This document shows positions 7,815 through 14,171 of a stretch of 35,124 nt of DNA, piece after piece. Location: IMG/VR virus record IMGVR_UViG_3300017750_000043, positions 1 through 35,124 of that record, one strand, 5' to 3'. Below the pieces are notes generated by a model, which searched no databases, was not told where the DNA came from, and saw only the letters and a program-made list of their open reading frames with translations. Numbering within the stretch: the stretch's first letter is position 1; the number at the start of each line of letters is the position of its first letter. A program made the position numbers and the translations under genes. The stretch is from a virus.

Positions 7815-9101
7815 ATGCAAATAAGAAAAGAGGGTTTTGATTGTTGTCACTGTGAGAATACAATCGAGCCAAATAAACTAGGGTTAGTGATTAGTAATAA
7901 CGAAATAATGTGCGAGGAATGTGCGTGCAATACTGAATGCTGTTATGATTGTGAGGAAAGGCATGAATCCGATGATATGTACGAAATTAACGATGAATGG
8001 TACTGCGATGTCTGTATTTGGGAACATTATATAATTTGTGATTCATGTGAGGATTATGTCGGTATCGACTATTATCACTACGACGAAGATAATGATGAAA
8101 GACTATGTAATGATTGTAAGCCTGAAAGATTTATCAAGAATTATTCTTTTAAACCAGAGCCGATATTCTTTTTTCAGCAAGACAAGGAAAAGCCCTACTT
8201 TGAAAAGGATAAAAGAATCGTTTTCGGGTTTGAGTTGGAAGTTGAGAATTACAGCGGTGCTTATAGTTCGGAAGATTTAGCGAGAGAATTAAAAGCACAA
8301 TTTGATGATTTTTTGTATTTCAAATGGGATTCAAGTCTAGAGGATGGATTTGAAATAGTTTCACATCCGATGACCTATTGCTACTTTAAAAGCAATATAA
8401 ATCGCTTTAAATCGATGTTACAAACGATAAGAAATTGCGGTTTTCGTTCTTATGATATGGACACATGCGGACTTCATATTACTTTGAGTAGAAAAACTTT
8501 TACTCATTCCCATTTTTTGAAGTTTGTTGATTTTTTTAACAATTCATCAAACCACGCTTTGCTGAAAGCTTTAAGTCAAAGAACGTCACGTTCTAGCCAT
8601 TGGGCAAAATTAAAAAAAGACTTTAATAAACGCACAATGATAGAATTTGCAAAAGACAAAAACAGCCATCAACCTACAGACAGACACAAAGCCTTAAATC
8701 TTACCAATACGAAAACCATTGAGATTAGGTTATTTAGAGGAACCCTAAAAGATGAAAGTTTTTTAAAAGCTTTTGAAAGTGTTTTGTCTATTTACGACTA
8801 CACTTATAAAATGACTTTTAACGCTTTGAAAATCAATGAACCTAAATTAGACAAGCAATCAAAAAACGTAAGGGATGAAATATTAAAAAATGCGAACCTT
8901 GACGGATTCGTGGCACCTATTACAAAGGGATTAATTAATAAAAATTATTACATTACATATATTGCAAGCCATAAAAAGCAATTTAGTAATTTAGATAATT
9001 TTCTTAAAAATATTCCTCAATCAAACTATAAAATTCATGGATCAAAAAACCGAATTTTTGAATTCAATAAATTAATAAATAATGAAAGGATGTACATTTA
9101 A
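7815..9101 (+). CDS. Amidoligase (GS-like COOH-NH2 ligase fold) with three N-terminal zinc ribbons
   Basis: 428 aa. Residues 1-105 hold three tandem CxxC...CxxC units (C10/C13-C33/C36, C43/C46-C64/C67, C75/C78-C98/C101), a LIM-like zinc-ribbon row. From ~135 comes an amidoligase (Amidoligase_2-like) domain of the glutamine-synthetase fold: FGFELEVE (E140, E142, E144; ATP/Mg strand), WDSSLEDGFEIVSHPM (171-186), CGLHITLSR (H221) and TKTIEIRLFRGTL (E303, R305, R308). These enzymes activate a carboxylate with ATP and couple it to an amine; the target is unknown. The ATG at 7815 follows TAACGAAAGGG. The stop overlaps the start of the GATase (TAATG), so the two are co-translated. AT-rich codon use and reversed strand suggest later acquisition. 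Confidence 0.85.
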   Translation: MQIRKEGFDCCHCENTIEPNKLGLVISNNEIMCEECACNTECCYDCEERHESDDMYEINDEWYCDVCIWEHYIICDSCEDYVGIDYYHYDEDNDERLCNDCKPERFIKNYSFKPEPIFFFQQDKEKPYFEKDKRIVFGFELEVENYSGAYSSEDLARELKAQFDDFLYFKWDSSLEDGFEIVSHPMTYCYFKSNINRFKSMLQTIRNCGFRSYDMDTCGLHITLSRKTFTHSHFLKFVDFFNNSSNHALLKALSQRTSRSSHWAKLKKDFNKRTMIEFAKDKNSHQPTDRHKALNLTNTKTIEIRLFRGTLKDESFLKAFESVLSIYDYTYKMTFNALKINEPKLDKQSKNVRDEILKNANLDGFVAPITKGLINKNYYITYIASHKKQFSNLDNFLKNIPQSNYKIHGSKNRIFEFNKLINNERMYI

Positions 9102-9799
9102 TGTGTATTGCGATTAATTCACCAAAGGGAACTGAACCGACAAAATCAGCATTAAAAGAATCATTTATAAATAATCCGCACGGCGGCGGCTTTGCTTATG
9201 CAAAAAAAAATAAGATAATAGTCAAAAAAGGCTTTGAGACCTTTAAAGACTTTTACGCTGAATATAAGAACGCAAATATTCAGGGATTGAATAAGTTGAT
9301 TCATTTTAGGATTAAAACAAGTGGCAAAATAAATTATGATAATTGCCATCCGTTTTATGTGACAGCTAATCTAGTGATGATTCACAACGGCATAATTCCA
9401 AACTTTGGAAACGATGAAGTGTCCGACACTAGGGAATTTATTTCAATGGTACTAAAGCCGATTATCTTAAAACATGGAATTAACATTCTAAACAATCCGA
9501 CATTTATCAACACGATTGAGGATATTATAGGCGGTTCTAAGCTTGTCTTTTTAGATAATCTTGGCAATACCTACTATGTAAATAAAGACCTCGGTCATGA
9601 TAATAATAAAATATGGTATTCAAACGATTCTTACATGAATTATACCCAATACTACATTGAAAGCGATAATTCTTACGAGTTTGATTCATGTAAGCTTTGT
9701 AATGATTGCGGTCAAATTATGGATAAATCGGTTGACTTAACGTATTGTGAAGAGTGTAATGAGTACGATAAAATATATAATCCGTACCATTTTAATTAA
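9101..9799 (+). CDS. Class II glutamine amidotransferase (Ntn hydrolase)
   Basis: 232 aa. All GATase-II hallmarks are visible: Cys2 becomes the N-terminal nucleophile after Met removal, NPHGGGFAY (25-33), HFRIKTSG (H68, R70, T73), NCHPF (81-85), the oxyanion HNG (95-97) and SDT (108-110, the substrate-carboxylate Asp). The C-terminal ~35 residues add a zinc ribbon (C197, C200, C203, C216, C219). The expected role is to release ammonia from glutamine. Coupling to the amidoligase by a TAATG overlap suggests ammonia or an amidated product is handed to, or trimmed from, the ligase. It lacks the synthase domain of asparagine synthetase or GlmS, so it must act with a partner. No transit sequence; cytoplasmic. 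Confidence 0.85.
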   Translation: MCIAINSPKGTEPTKSALKESFINNPHGGGFAYAKKNKIIVKKGFETFKDFYAEYKNANIQGLNKLIHFRIKTSGKINYDNCHPFYVTANLVMIHNGIIPNFGNDEVSDTREFISMVLKPIILKHGINILNNPTFINTIEDIIGGSKLVFLDNLGNTYYVNKDLGHDNNKIWYSNDSYMNYTQYYIESDNSYEFDSCKLCNDCGQIMDKSVDLTYCEECNEYDKIYNPYHFN

Positions 9800-9829
9800 C
9801 CGCTAAACTGAAGATTCCGTAAGGATGAA

Positions 9830-9855
9830 ATAAGGGCGGTATTTACTGCCCTTAT
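9830..9855 (+). terminator. Hairpin between GATase and membrane-peptide gene
   Basis: Ten-base stem (ATAAGGGCGG / CTGCCCTTAT, one G-T pair) with a six-base loop, 30 bases after the GATase stop. It has no U-run; an attenuator or mRNA-end stabiliser that lowers or separates expression of the following peptide is plausible. Confidence 0.55.
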
Positions 9856-9884
9856 ATTTAGCTAAATAAAGAAAGGTAAAAAAA

Positions 9885-10016
9885 ATGATTAAACATGAAT
9901 TAAGATATAAAAATAATTTGACTGGTAAAGCTTTTGTCATTATGCTTACCAGTATATATTTTTTAATCGCTGTATGTGGTGTCGCTTTTATGCTGTTTTC
10001 CCTTTTAGCTATTTAG
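9885..10016 (+). CDS. 43-aa single-span membrane peptide
   Basis: ATG at 9885 preceded by AGAAAGG; stop TAG at 10014. A charged N-terminus with Lys/Arg (MIKHELRYKNNLTGK) is followed by one long hydrophobic segment (residues ~16-43, AFVIMLTSIYFLIAVCGVAF onward) that runs to the end, so the basic end should face the cytoplasm. It is the third gene of the accessory cassette and is closed by a strong terminator. No family recognised. It could be a membrane anchor, a small toxin-like or immunity peptide, or the substrate of the amidoligase/GATase pair (it has a free C-terminal carboxylate and N-terminal lysines). Small size makes this less certain than its neighbours. Confidence 0.6.
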   Translation: MIKHELRYKNNLTGKAFVIMLTSIYFLIAVCGVAFMLFSLLAI

Positions 10017-10030
10017 CAACACCCAGCGTT

Positions 10031-10072
10031 GAAGGGGCTTGAATTTATCGTTCTTGCCCCTTCTTTTCATTT
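10031..10072 (+). terminator. Rho-independent terminator of the accessory cassette
   Basis: Stem GAAGGGGC (10031-10038) / GCCCCTTC (10056-10063) followed by TTTTCATTT. The GC-rich stem and T-run 15 bases after the membrane-peptide stop make a convincing terminator. Confidence 0.85.
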
Positions 10073-10110
10073 ATACTTTATAATTTATATTTTAATCAAT
10101 ACTAAGTAAG

Positions 10111-10136
10111 CCTTTTATAATAAAAGGTCTTTTTTA
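10111..10136 (+). terminator. Second, AT-rich terminator-like hairpin
   Basis: CCTTTTA-TAA-TAAAAGG stem-loop (10111-10127) followed by TCTTTTTT. In tandem with the terminator at 10031 it would isolate the iteron region from read-through. Confidence 0.6.
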
Positions 10137-10220
10137 CCCTGTTTTTAAGCTTTATTTTTTACTAAAAATTTAATTTTTGCTTAAATGATATCTTTTTATA
10201 TGATTTTAAATATTTTATTT

Positions 10221-10330
10221 ATTGATACAACTCGCAATATTTATTGATACAACTCGCAATAACTATTGAGATTTTTCGCAATAACTATTGAGATTTTTTG
10301 CAATAACTATTGAGATTTTTTGCAATAAAA
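10221..10330. repeat. Five tandem 22-bp iterons
   Basis: Five units of exactly 22 bp start at 10221, 10243, 10265, 10287 and 10309. All begin ATTGA and contain (C/T)GCAATA near the end. Units 1-2 share ATTGATACAACTCGCAATA; units 3-5 share ATTGAGATTTTT(C/T)GCAATA. Two helical turns per unit would put bound protein on one face. An AT-rich tract lies on the left. This is the architecture of an iteron origin or partition site; no plasmid-type Rep gene is adjacent. Confidence 0.85.
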
Positions 10331-10642
10331 AAGGCAAAAAAACAGCTAAAAACTCTAATAATATATGGTAAAGGGTTCTAATAATATGAGCAAAAGGGTG
10401 ATTTTCTCCTCGAGAAACTCTAATAATAACAATGGCAGGGTAATTTTTAAATTTAAGATCTCCTGGGCTGCTGGATCAGCCAGGCTTAAGTGATCTCAAA
10501 GGCCAGGCTTGCGAACTCCGCAAACTTTGGACTGTAGCGGATATCTTTATACCAGAGATTTGAAGCGATGGTAATGTTGGTTTCGGAACTACGGCACCTG
10601 TGACCAATGCCTGTCCAAACTCTATCTTATATATAGTGTCTA

Positions 10643-10672
10643 TTTGTCCATTTGAGTTGTGATATGGACAAA
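10643..10672. repeat. 9-bp inverted repeat, possible operator
   Basis: TTTGTCCAT (10643-10651) and ATGGACAAA (10664-10672) are perfect inverted copies with a 12-base spacer, upstream of the 25-bp repeats and the HNH gene. It could be an operator or an RNA hairpin. Confidence 0.5.
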
Positions 10673-10680
10673 AGGACAAC

Positions 10681-10755
10681 AATATCTGAGCCACAGGGTA
10701 ATTTTAATATCTGAGCCACAGGGTAATTTTAATATCTGAGCCACAGGGTAATTTT
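10681..10755. repeat. Three perfect 25-bp tandem repeats
   Basis: Units at 10681-10705, 10706-10730 and 10731-10755 are identical, with core CTGAGCCACAGGGTAATTTT. The AGGGTAATTTT part also appears singly at 10437 and as AGGGTGATTTT at 10395, and the HNH ribosome site (AGGGTAATTATG, 10819) is similar. Each unit contains stop codons in several frames, so it is not coding. A regulatory or protein-binding array in the HNH leader is likely. Confidence 0.85.
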
Positions 10756-10827
10756 TATTGTAATGTATCCAAATTGTAAACTATATTAACATTTAAATTC
10801 TTTAACATTAATAACGAAAGGGTAATT

Positions 10828-11226
10828 ATGTTAATTAAAGACATAAAGCCAATTAAGAAAGAATGCAAAGATTGTGGAAAAATGAAACTGCATGAACAAT
10901 TTGCTACTGCTTCGTGGCGTACACTATCAGATGGAACTAGAAAGCACTATAGAAGGAAGTCATGTTCTAAGTGTTACTATAAAAGCCTTAATGCAAAAAG
11001 AAGAGCTGAGTTAAGAGAATGGTACTTGAGCATAAAAAATAAACAAAAATGTGTTGATTGTGGGTATGATAGATATCCAAGAGCTTTAGAATACCACCAT
11101 ACTGAAGATAATAAATCTCACAATGTAAGCGATATGATCGGTGATATGTTTTCTAAAGCTGCGATTTTAAAAGAAATGAGCAAATGTATCGTATTATGTG
11201 TAAGATGCCACGCTGAAAGACACTAA
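10828..11226 (+). CDS. HNH homing-type endonuclease
   Basis: 132 aa. An N-terminal zinc site (C13, C16, C46, C49) precedes an HNH domain with KCVDCGY (C75, C78), the LEYHH motif (H90, H91), an Asn in SHNVSD (N99), and CVRCHAERH (C124, C127, H128). This is the compact phage HNH nuclease class that cuts DNA with one metal ion. The ATG at 10828 follows TAACGAAAGGG, as for the amidoligase. It stands alone on the plus strand after a repeat-rich leader and ends 13 bases before the convergent gene at 11240. No intron core was seen beside it. Confidence 0.82.
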   Translation: MLIKDIKPIKKECKDCGKMKLHEQFATASWRTLSDGTRKHYRRKSCSKCYYKSLNAKRRAELREWYLSIKNKQKCVDCGYDRYPRALEYHHTEDNKSHNVSDMIGDMFSKAAILKEMSKCIVLCVRCHAERH

Positions 11227-11239
11227 TAAGCTCTAATAT

Positions 11240-11578
11240 TTAAAACGACAGGGTATCTTCTTCTAAATCAGGAAACTTCTTACGCAATCTATTTCTAGCT
11301 GCAAGTTTATCCCTGTTATAATTATATTTTCCTTTAAAACACTTAGTCATTTCATCGACCGCAGTTACAGGGTGCCAAGTAATCGCCATCTTACAATGGA
11401 CTACATCCTGTTCATTTTGGTAAGCGTATGGACATTTCCCTGAATCTGCGTGTTTGCATGGGCTATCTTCTCTAATATTATGAAACACAGGGTCTATAAT
11501 ATCTTGAAACGAAGGGTCAATTAGCTCTTCAAAGGTTTTTTCGGTTTTCTCTTTATTTTCCACTTTGACTACACACAC
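11240..11578 (-). CDS. Small Cys/His-containing protein of unknown function
   Basis: 112 aa, not recognised. The N-terminus is acidic with two similar segments (ELIDPSFQDII, DPVFHNI). Residues ~43-90 contain spaced Cys and His (CKHADSGKCPYAY, VHCKM, TWHP, MTKCFKGKY) that could bind a metal, followed by a basic RDKLAARNRLRKKF. The first usable start is GTG at 11578, with no SD, directly beside the TGTCGTA box array; an internal GTG at 11563 is an alternative. It is the last gene of the early operon, downstream of the ATPase. It could bind the adjacent boxes, as many phage origin or operator proteins are encoded next to their sites, but that is a guess. Confidence 0.6.
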   Translation of the reverse strand: MCVVKVENKEKTEKTFEELIDPSFQDIIDPVFHNIREDSPCKHADSGKCPYAYQNEQDVVHCKMAITWHPVTAVDEMTKCFKGKYNYNRDKLAARNRLRKKFPDLEEDTLSF

Positions 11579-11582
11579 ACAG

Positions 11583-11655
11583 TGTCGTATCTGTCGTAAA
11601 CTACTAAAAAATGTCGTACGTGTCGTAAAGTACGACAGTTACGACAGTTACGACA
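11583..11655. repeat. Array of seven TGTCGTA boxes with central dyad
   Basis: TGTCGTA occurs at 11583, 11592, 11612 and 11621 and, inverted as TACGACA, at 11631, 11640 and 11649. Spacing is nine bases within groups, and the arrangement flips around AAG at 11628-11630. The region lies between the ATPase stop (11665) and the start of the 112-aa gene. Such phased boxes with a dyad are typical of multi-subunit DNA binding, either a replication origin or an operator. Confidence 0.9.
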
Positions 11656-11664
11656 TGGGGTGTG

Positions 11665-12771
11665 TTACGATTCATCTTTGATAATTTCTAGGTCTGTTTT
11701 CTTGAATAATCCCTGTTTTTCCTTCTTGATTAACCCTGCTGTAAGTAAATCAGCAATCCATCGATCTCCTGTCCTGCGTGTCAAATTGAACTGATTTTCG
11801 ACCACATTTAAGAACCTTGATGTATCAAATCTGTCATCCATTTCATCCAGAACCTCTTTATATTGACCTAGTTTGTTTACAGGCAAGAAGTGAACCGAAG
11901 GATTCTCAACGATACCTTTCTTGGTAAACAAATGCGTATCATTCGACCATTGCAGCAGAAAATGATGGTGCGATGCGTTGCTAATCCTACTCTTCACGAT
12001 ACGCATCAAGCGATACTCCGTATTTACCGAGCTTCTACCAAGCAATATCCCAAACTCAATCCAATTCTGCAAACTACTTGCACCTTGCATACGCTCTAGG
12101 CTTAACTCAGTCTCACCCATGCTCTTATTAAAGTGAGCAACGAGTATCAACGATATATCGTTCTCAGTTACCACATTATCAATCCTACGCAACAACTTCT
12201 TAATCTCATCATTTCTCGATAGATTTACATTCGTACTAGCATATAGATTGTCCACGATAAGTAGCTGTGGCTTTACCTTTTCTACTGTATTCCCTATCTT
12301 CTCCCACACATCATCGAATGTCTCATTATCGAATACATTGATGTGTAAATTCTGGAGTCCCTCATGCGTTACATGGAGATTCGATATAATCTTTTGTATC
12401 CTACGATTGACTTCATCGTTCGATATTTCCAGGTTCACATACAATACGCTATAGTCTTTCTTTATCGCATGACCCATGAATTCTCCAATACCACACGCTA
12501 TCCGTACAGCCATCTCCATCACAAAGTAGCTCTTGTTCGCACCTGTCATACCACCGATCACTGTCTTCACACCTTTAGCAACTAGGTCTTCTACTATCCA
12601 GTCCACAGGTTTCGGTGTTATCTTTAGTAAATCCGCAGCAGTGGTGACCTCAAATGATTTCTTGCCCTGACCAAGTATATCGTCAATGCGTACACCATTC
12701 TCTGCGTGGTCTGTTATATCTTGACCAATATCTGACCCATTAGGGTGTATGACTGTTTTCACTCTACCCAT
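11665..12771 (-). CDS. RecA-fold replicative ATPase (AAA_25/RepA-like helicase)
   Basis: 368 aa from the ATG at 12771, which overlaps the primase end as ATGGGTAG with GGAG upstream; starts at 12828 or 12804 would overlap the primase more. Walker A is GGMTGANKS (a Gly-to-Asn variant seen in this family), with Walker B LLIVDN, a LILVAHFNKS sensor strand and a GASSLQNWIEFGILL arginine-finger region. The C-terminal ~60 residues look like a winged helix (FNLTRRTGDRWIADLLTAGLIKKEKQ). It should act as the hexameric helicase or loader with the adjacent primase. The TGTCGTA array follows directly. Confidence 0.82.
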   Translation of the reverse strand: MGRVKTVIHPNGSDIGQDITDHAENGVRIDDILGQGKKSFEVTTAADLLKITPKPVDWIVEDLVAKGVKTVIGGMTGANKSYFVMEMAVRIACGIGEFMGHAIKKDYSVLYVNLEISNDEVNRRIQKIISNLHVTHEGLQNLHINVFDNETFDDVWEKIGNTVEKVKPQLLIVDNLYASTNVNLSRNDEIKKLLRRIDNVVTENDISLILVAHFNKSMGETELSLERMQGASSLQNWIEFGILLGRSSVNTEYRLMRIVKSRISNASHHHFLLQWSNDTHLFTKKGIVENPSVHFLPVNKLGQYKEVLDEMDDRFDTSRFLNVVENQFNLTRRTGDRWIADLLTAGLIKKEKQGLFKKTDLEIIKDES

Positions 12772-13507
12772 TGCGCAACTGCTCCACGAGACTAATTGAG
12801 CCATTGACCCCTGCCTCATCGTTATCATACATTACGCCAATCTCCTCAAACTTGCGTAATATATCAATATATTGCACAGGAATTTTACTCATACACCCTG
12901 CGGTCAAACATATTGCTTGATGTCCTTGTGAAATGCTTGTTATCACGTCTTTTTCTCCCTCTACGATTAATAATGGCTTACGAAGATCATATTTACCAAA
13001 TTTATACATCGGATATATAGTGTTGCTGTTATGACCTTTAATTCCATGTTTTTTATGCCATTTGATATTTACCAATCTACCTTTTAAATCGTGAATACCA
13101 AATACTAAACATTGCTTTTTAACATCAAATCCTACAATGCATTCACGAATCACATCCTTTTTCCATCCATATTTTTTCTCAGCAGCTTTCATAAACTTTG
13201 ACTCAAAGTAATCAATGTATGCAAACATAAGCACACCCCAACTCTCATCCAGAGCTTTAAATTGCTCTATTTTTTCAAATCGTGGCTTTGGTTCGTAAGT
13301 TTTTGTATCTACAATGCCCATCTTTTCCTTAAATGCTTTAATACCGCCCTGTCCACACCCTGTTCTGCAGATCCACGCACCTTTTTCGACATTAAATCCA
13401 AACGAAGGCTTGGTATCTTCATGAAAAGGACACTTTGCAACATACTCGTCTCCATAGGAATGCTTAATTCCTTCCAAATGACTACTAAAAAATTCCAAAT
13501 AATCCAA
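12764..13507 (-). CDS. DNA primase (CHC2 zinc finger plus Toprim)
   Basis: 247 aa. The N-terminal zinc-binding domain shows CPFHED, PSFGFN and WICRTGCGQGG (the CHC2/CHCC pattern), and the C-terminal Toprim domain has LLIVEGEKD (catalytic Glu) and GVMYDNDEAG (the D-x-D motif). It synthesises RNA primers and is short, like the primase half of T7 gp4; the helicase half is the following overlapping gene. The start is TTG at 13507 with GAGG upstream; no better start is in frame. The preceding nuclease gene ends 16 bases away. Confidence 0.85.
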   Translation of the reverse strand: MDYLEFFSSHLEGIKHSYGDEYVAKCPFHEDTKPSFGFNVEKGAWICRTGCGQGGIKAFKEKMGIVDTKTYEPKPRFEKIEQFKALDESWGVLMFAYIDYFESKFMKAAEKKYGWKKDVIRECIVGFDVKKQCLVFGIHDLKGRLVNIKWHKKHGIKGHNSNTIYPMYKFGKYDLRKPLLIVEGEKDVITSISQGHQAICLTAGCMSKIPVQYIDILRKFEEIGVMYDNDEAGVNGSISLVEQLRNG

Positions 13508-13523
13508 CTCTCCCTCACTTTCT

Positions 13524-14171
13524 TTATAGTTTTAGTTTATCTAGCTCCAAACAGCACAAAAATACCTTCCATCCCCAATCTAGCTGTTTGCGACTAATGT
13601 TATGATGCGTGAACGCACCTGTATTCTTATCAAGCCTCAGTACATACCCATATTCAATCTTAGCCTTCGGTTGCATCCTTTCGTACATATGGCAGTAGGC
13701 ACCAAGCTGTATAATATGGTCATCATACAGAAATTTGCTCGTTTTTATGTCTCCAATGACTACCTGACCACCAATTTTTGCTACTTGGTCGGCTGTACCG
13801 CCTACTTCTAACTCATCATCGACCAAAACTAGCTCTGTACCGATAAATTTTGGCTTATATGCTCTTCTCCATTGCTTAAAAGCTTCGAATCCGTTGTTTG
13901 CCTTCTCGATTTGCTCGGCAGAATAGCTAGAAGTCTTTGGAACTTCGTTCTTTATGTCGCATTCCACGAGATAATGGGTCAAAGTTCCAATATTCGCAGC
14001 CTCTTTCAGTACTAATTCGGGATCATGTCCTGATAATGCCTGTCTTCTAGCCCATCCTATCAATACTTGCTTGTTCCATCCAAGATTTCCACCTAAAATC
14101 GTGGTAACTGACCGACATTTCTTGCCTTTTGTTGTAATATAACTGCCACCATGTGCTTTAGTCCTCGCCAT
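13524..14171 (-). CDS. PD-(D/E)XK exonuclease, RecB-like
   Basis: 215 aa from the ATG at 14171, seven bases after AAAGGAG (an ATG two codons earlier is too close). The RecB-type nuclease motifs are in order: GTLTHYLVE (62-70), E113, GGTADQV (D128), GDIKTSK (D141, K143) and the QLGAY helix (Q155). It likely resects DNA ends for recombination and works with the single-strand binding protein and Hjc-like resolvase of the same operon. It overlaps the GIY-YIG gene by 14 bases. Confidence 0.85.
   Translation of the reverse strand: MARTKAHGGSYITTKGKKCRSVTTILGGNLGWNKQVLIGWARRQALSGHDPELVLKEAANIGTLTHYLVECDIKNEVPKTSSYSAEQIEKANNGFEAFKQWRRAYKPKFIGTELVLVDDELEVGGTADQVAKIGGQVVIGDIKTSKFLYDDHIIQLGAYCHMYERMQPKAKIEYGYVLRLDKNTGAFTHHNISRKQLDWGWKVFLCCLELDKLKL

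Larger units (their letters stand above)
10017..10827. other. Long non-coding region with iterons and repeats
   Basis: About 800 bases with no convincing gene. It contains two terminators (10031, 10111), an AT-rich tract (10137-10220), five 22-bp iterons (10221-10330), related modules with CTAATAAT and AGGGTRATTTT (10350-10450), a more GC-rich stretch (10460-10620) that reads like a degraded coding fragment with an internal TGA at 10561, a 9-bp inverted repeat (10643-10672), three perfect 25-bp repeats (10681-10755) and the leader of the HNH gene. Iterons beside AT-rich DNA suggest an origin or a partition/regulatory centre. Confidence 0.75.

Noticed and set aside
10365-10493. Plus-strand 42-aa frame MVKGSNNMSKRVIFSSRNSN...
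   Set aside because: No SD, and it runs through the CTAATAAT/AGGGTRATTTT repeat modules, so its repeated RVIF words come from the DNA repeats.
10476-10694. Minus-strand 72-aa frame
   Set aside because: It covers an inverted repeat and the first 25-bp repeat, has no SD or recognisable domain, and faces away from any operon.
10221-10755. CRISPR array
   Set aside because: The 22-bp and 25-bp units are directly contiguous with no spacers, and there are no cas genes.
10440-10830. Group I intron hosting the HNH gene
   Set aside because: No P/Q/R/S core and no split gene on either side; the HNH gene appears free-standing.
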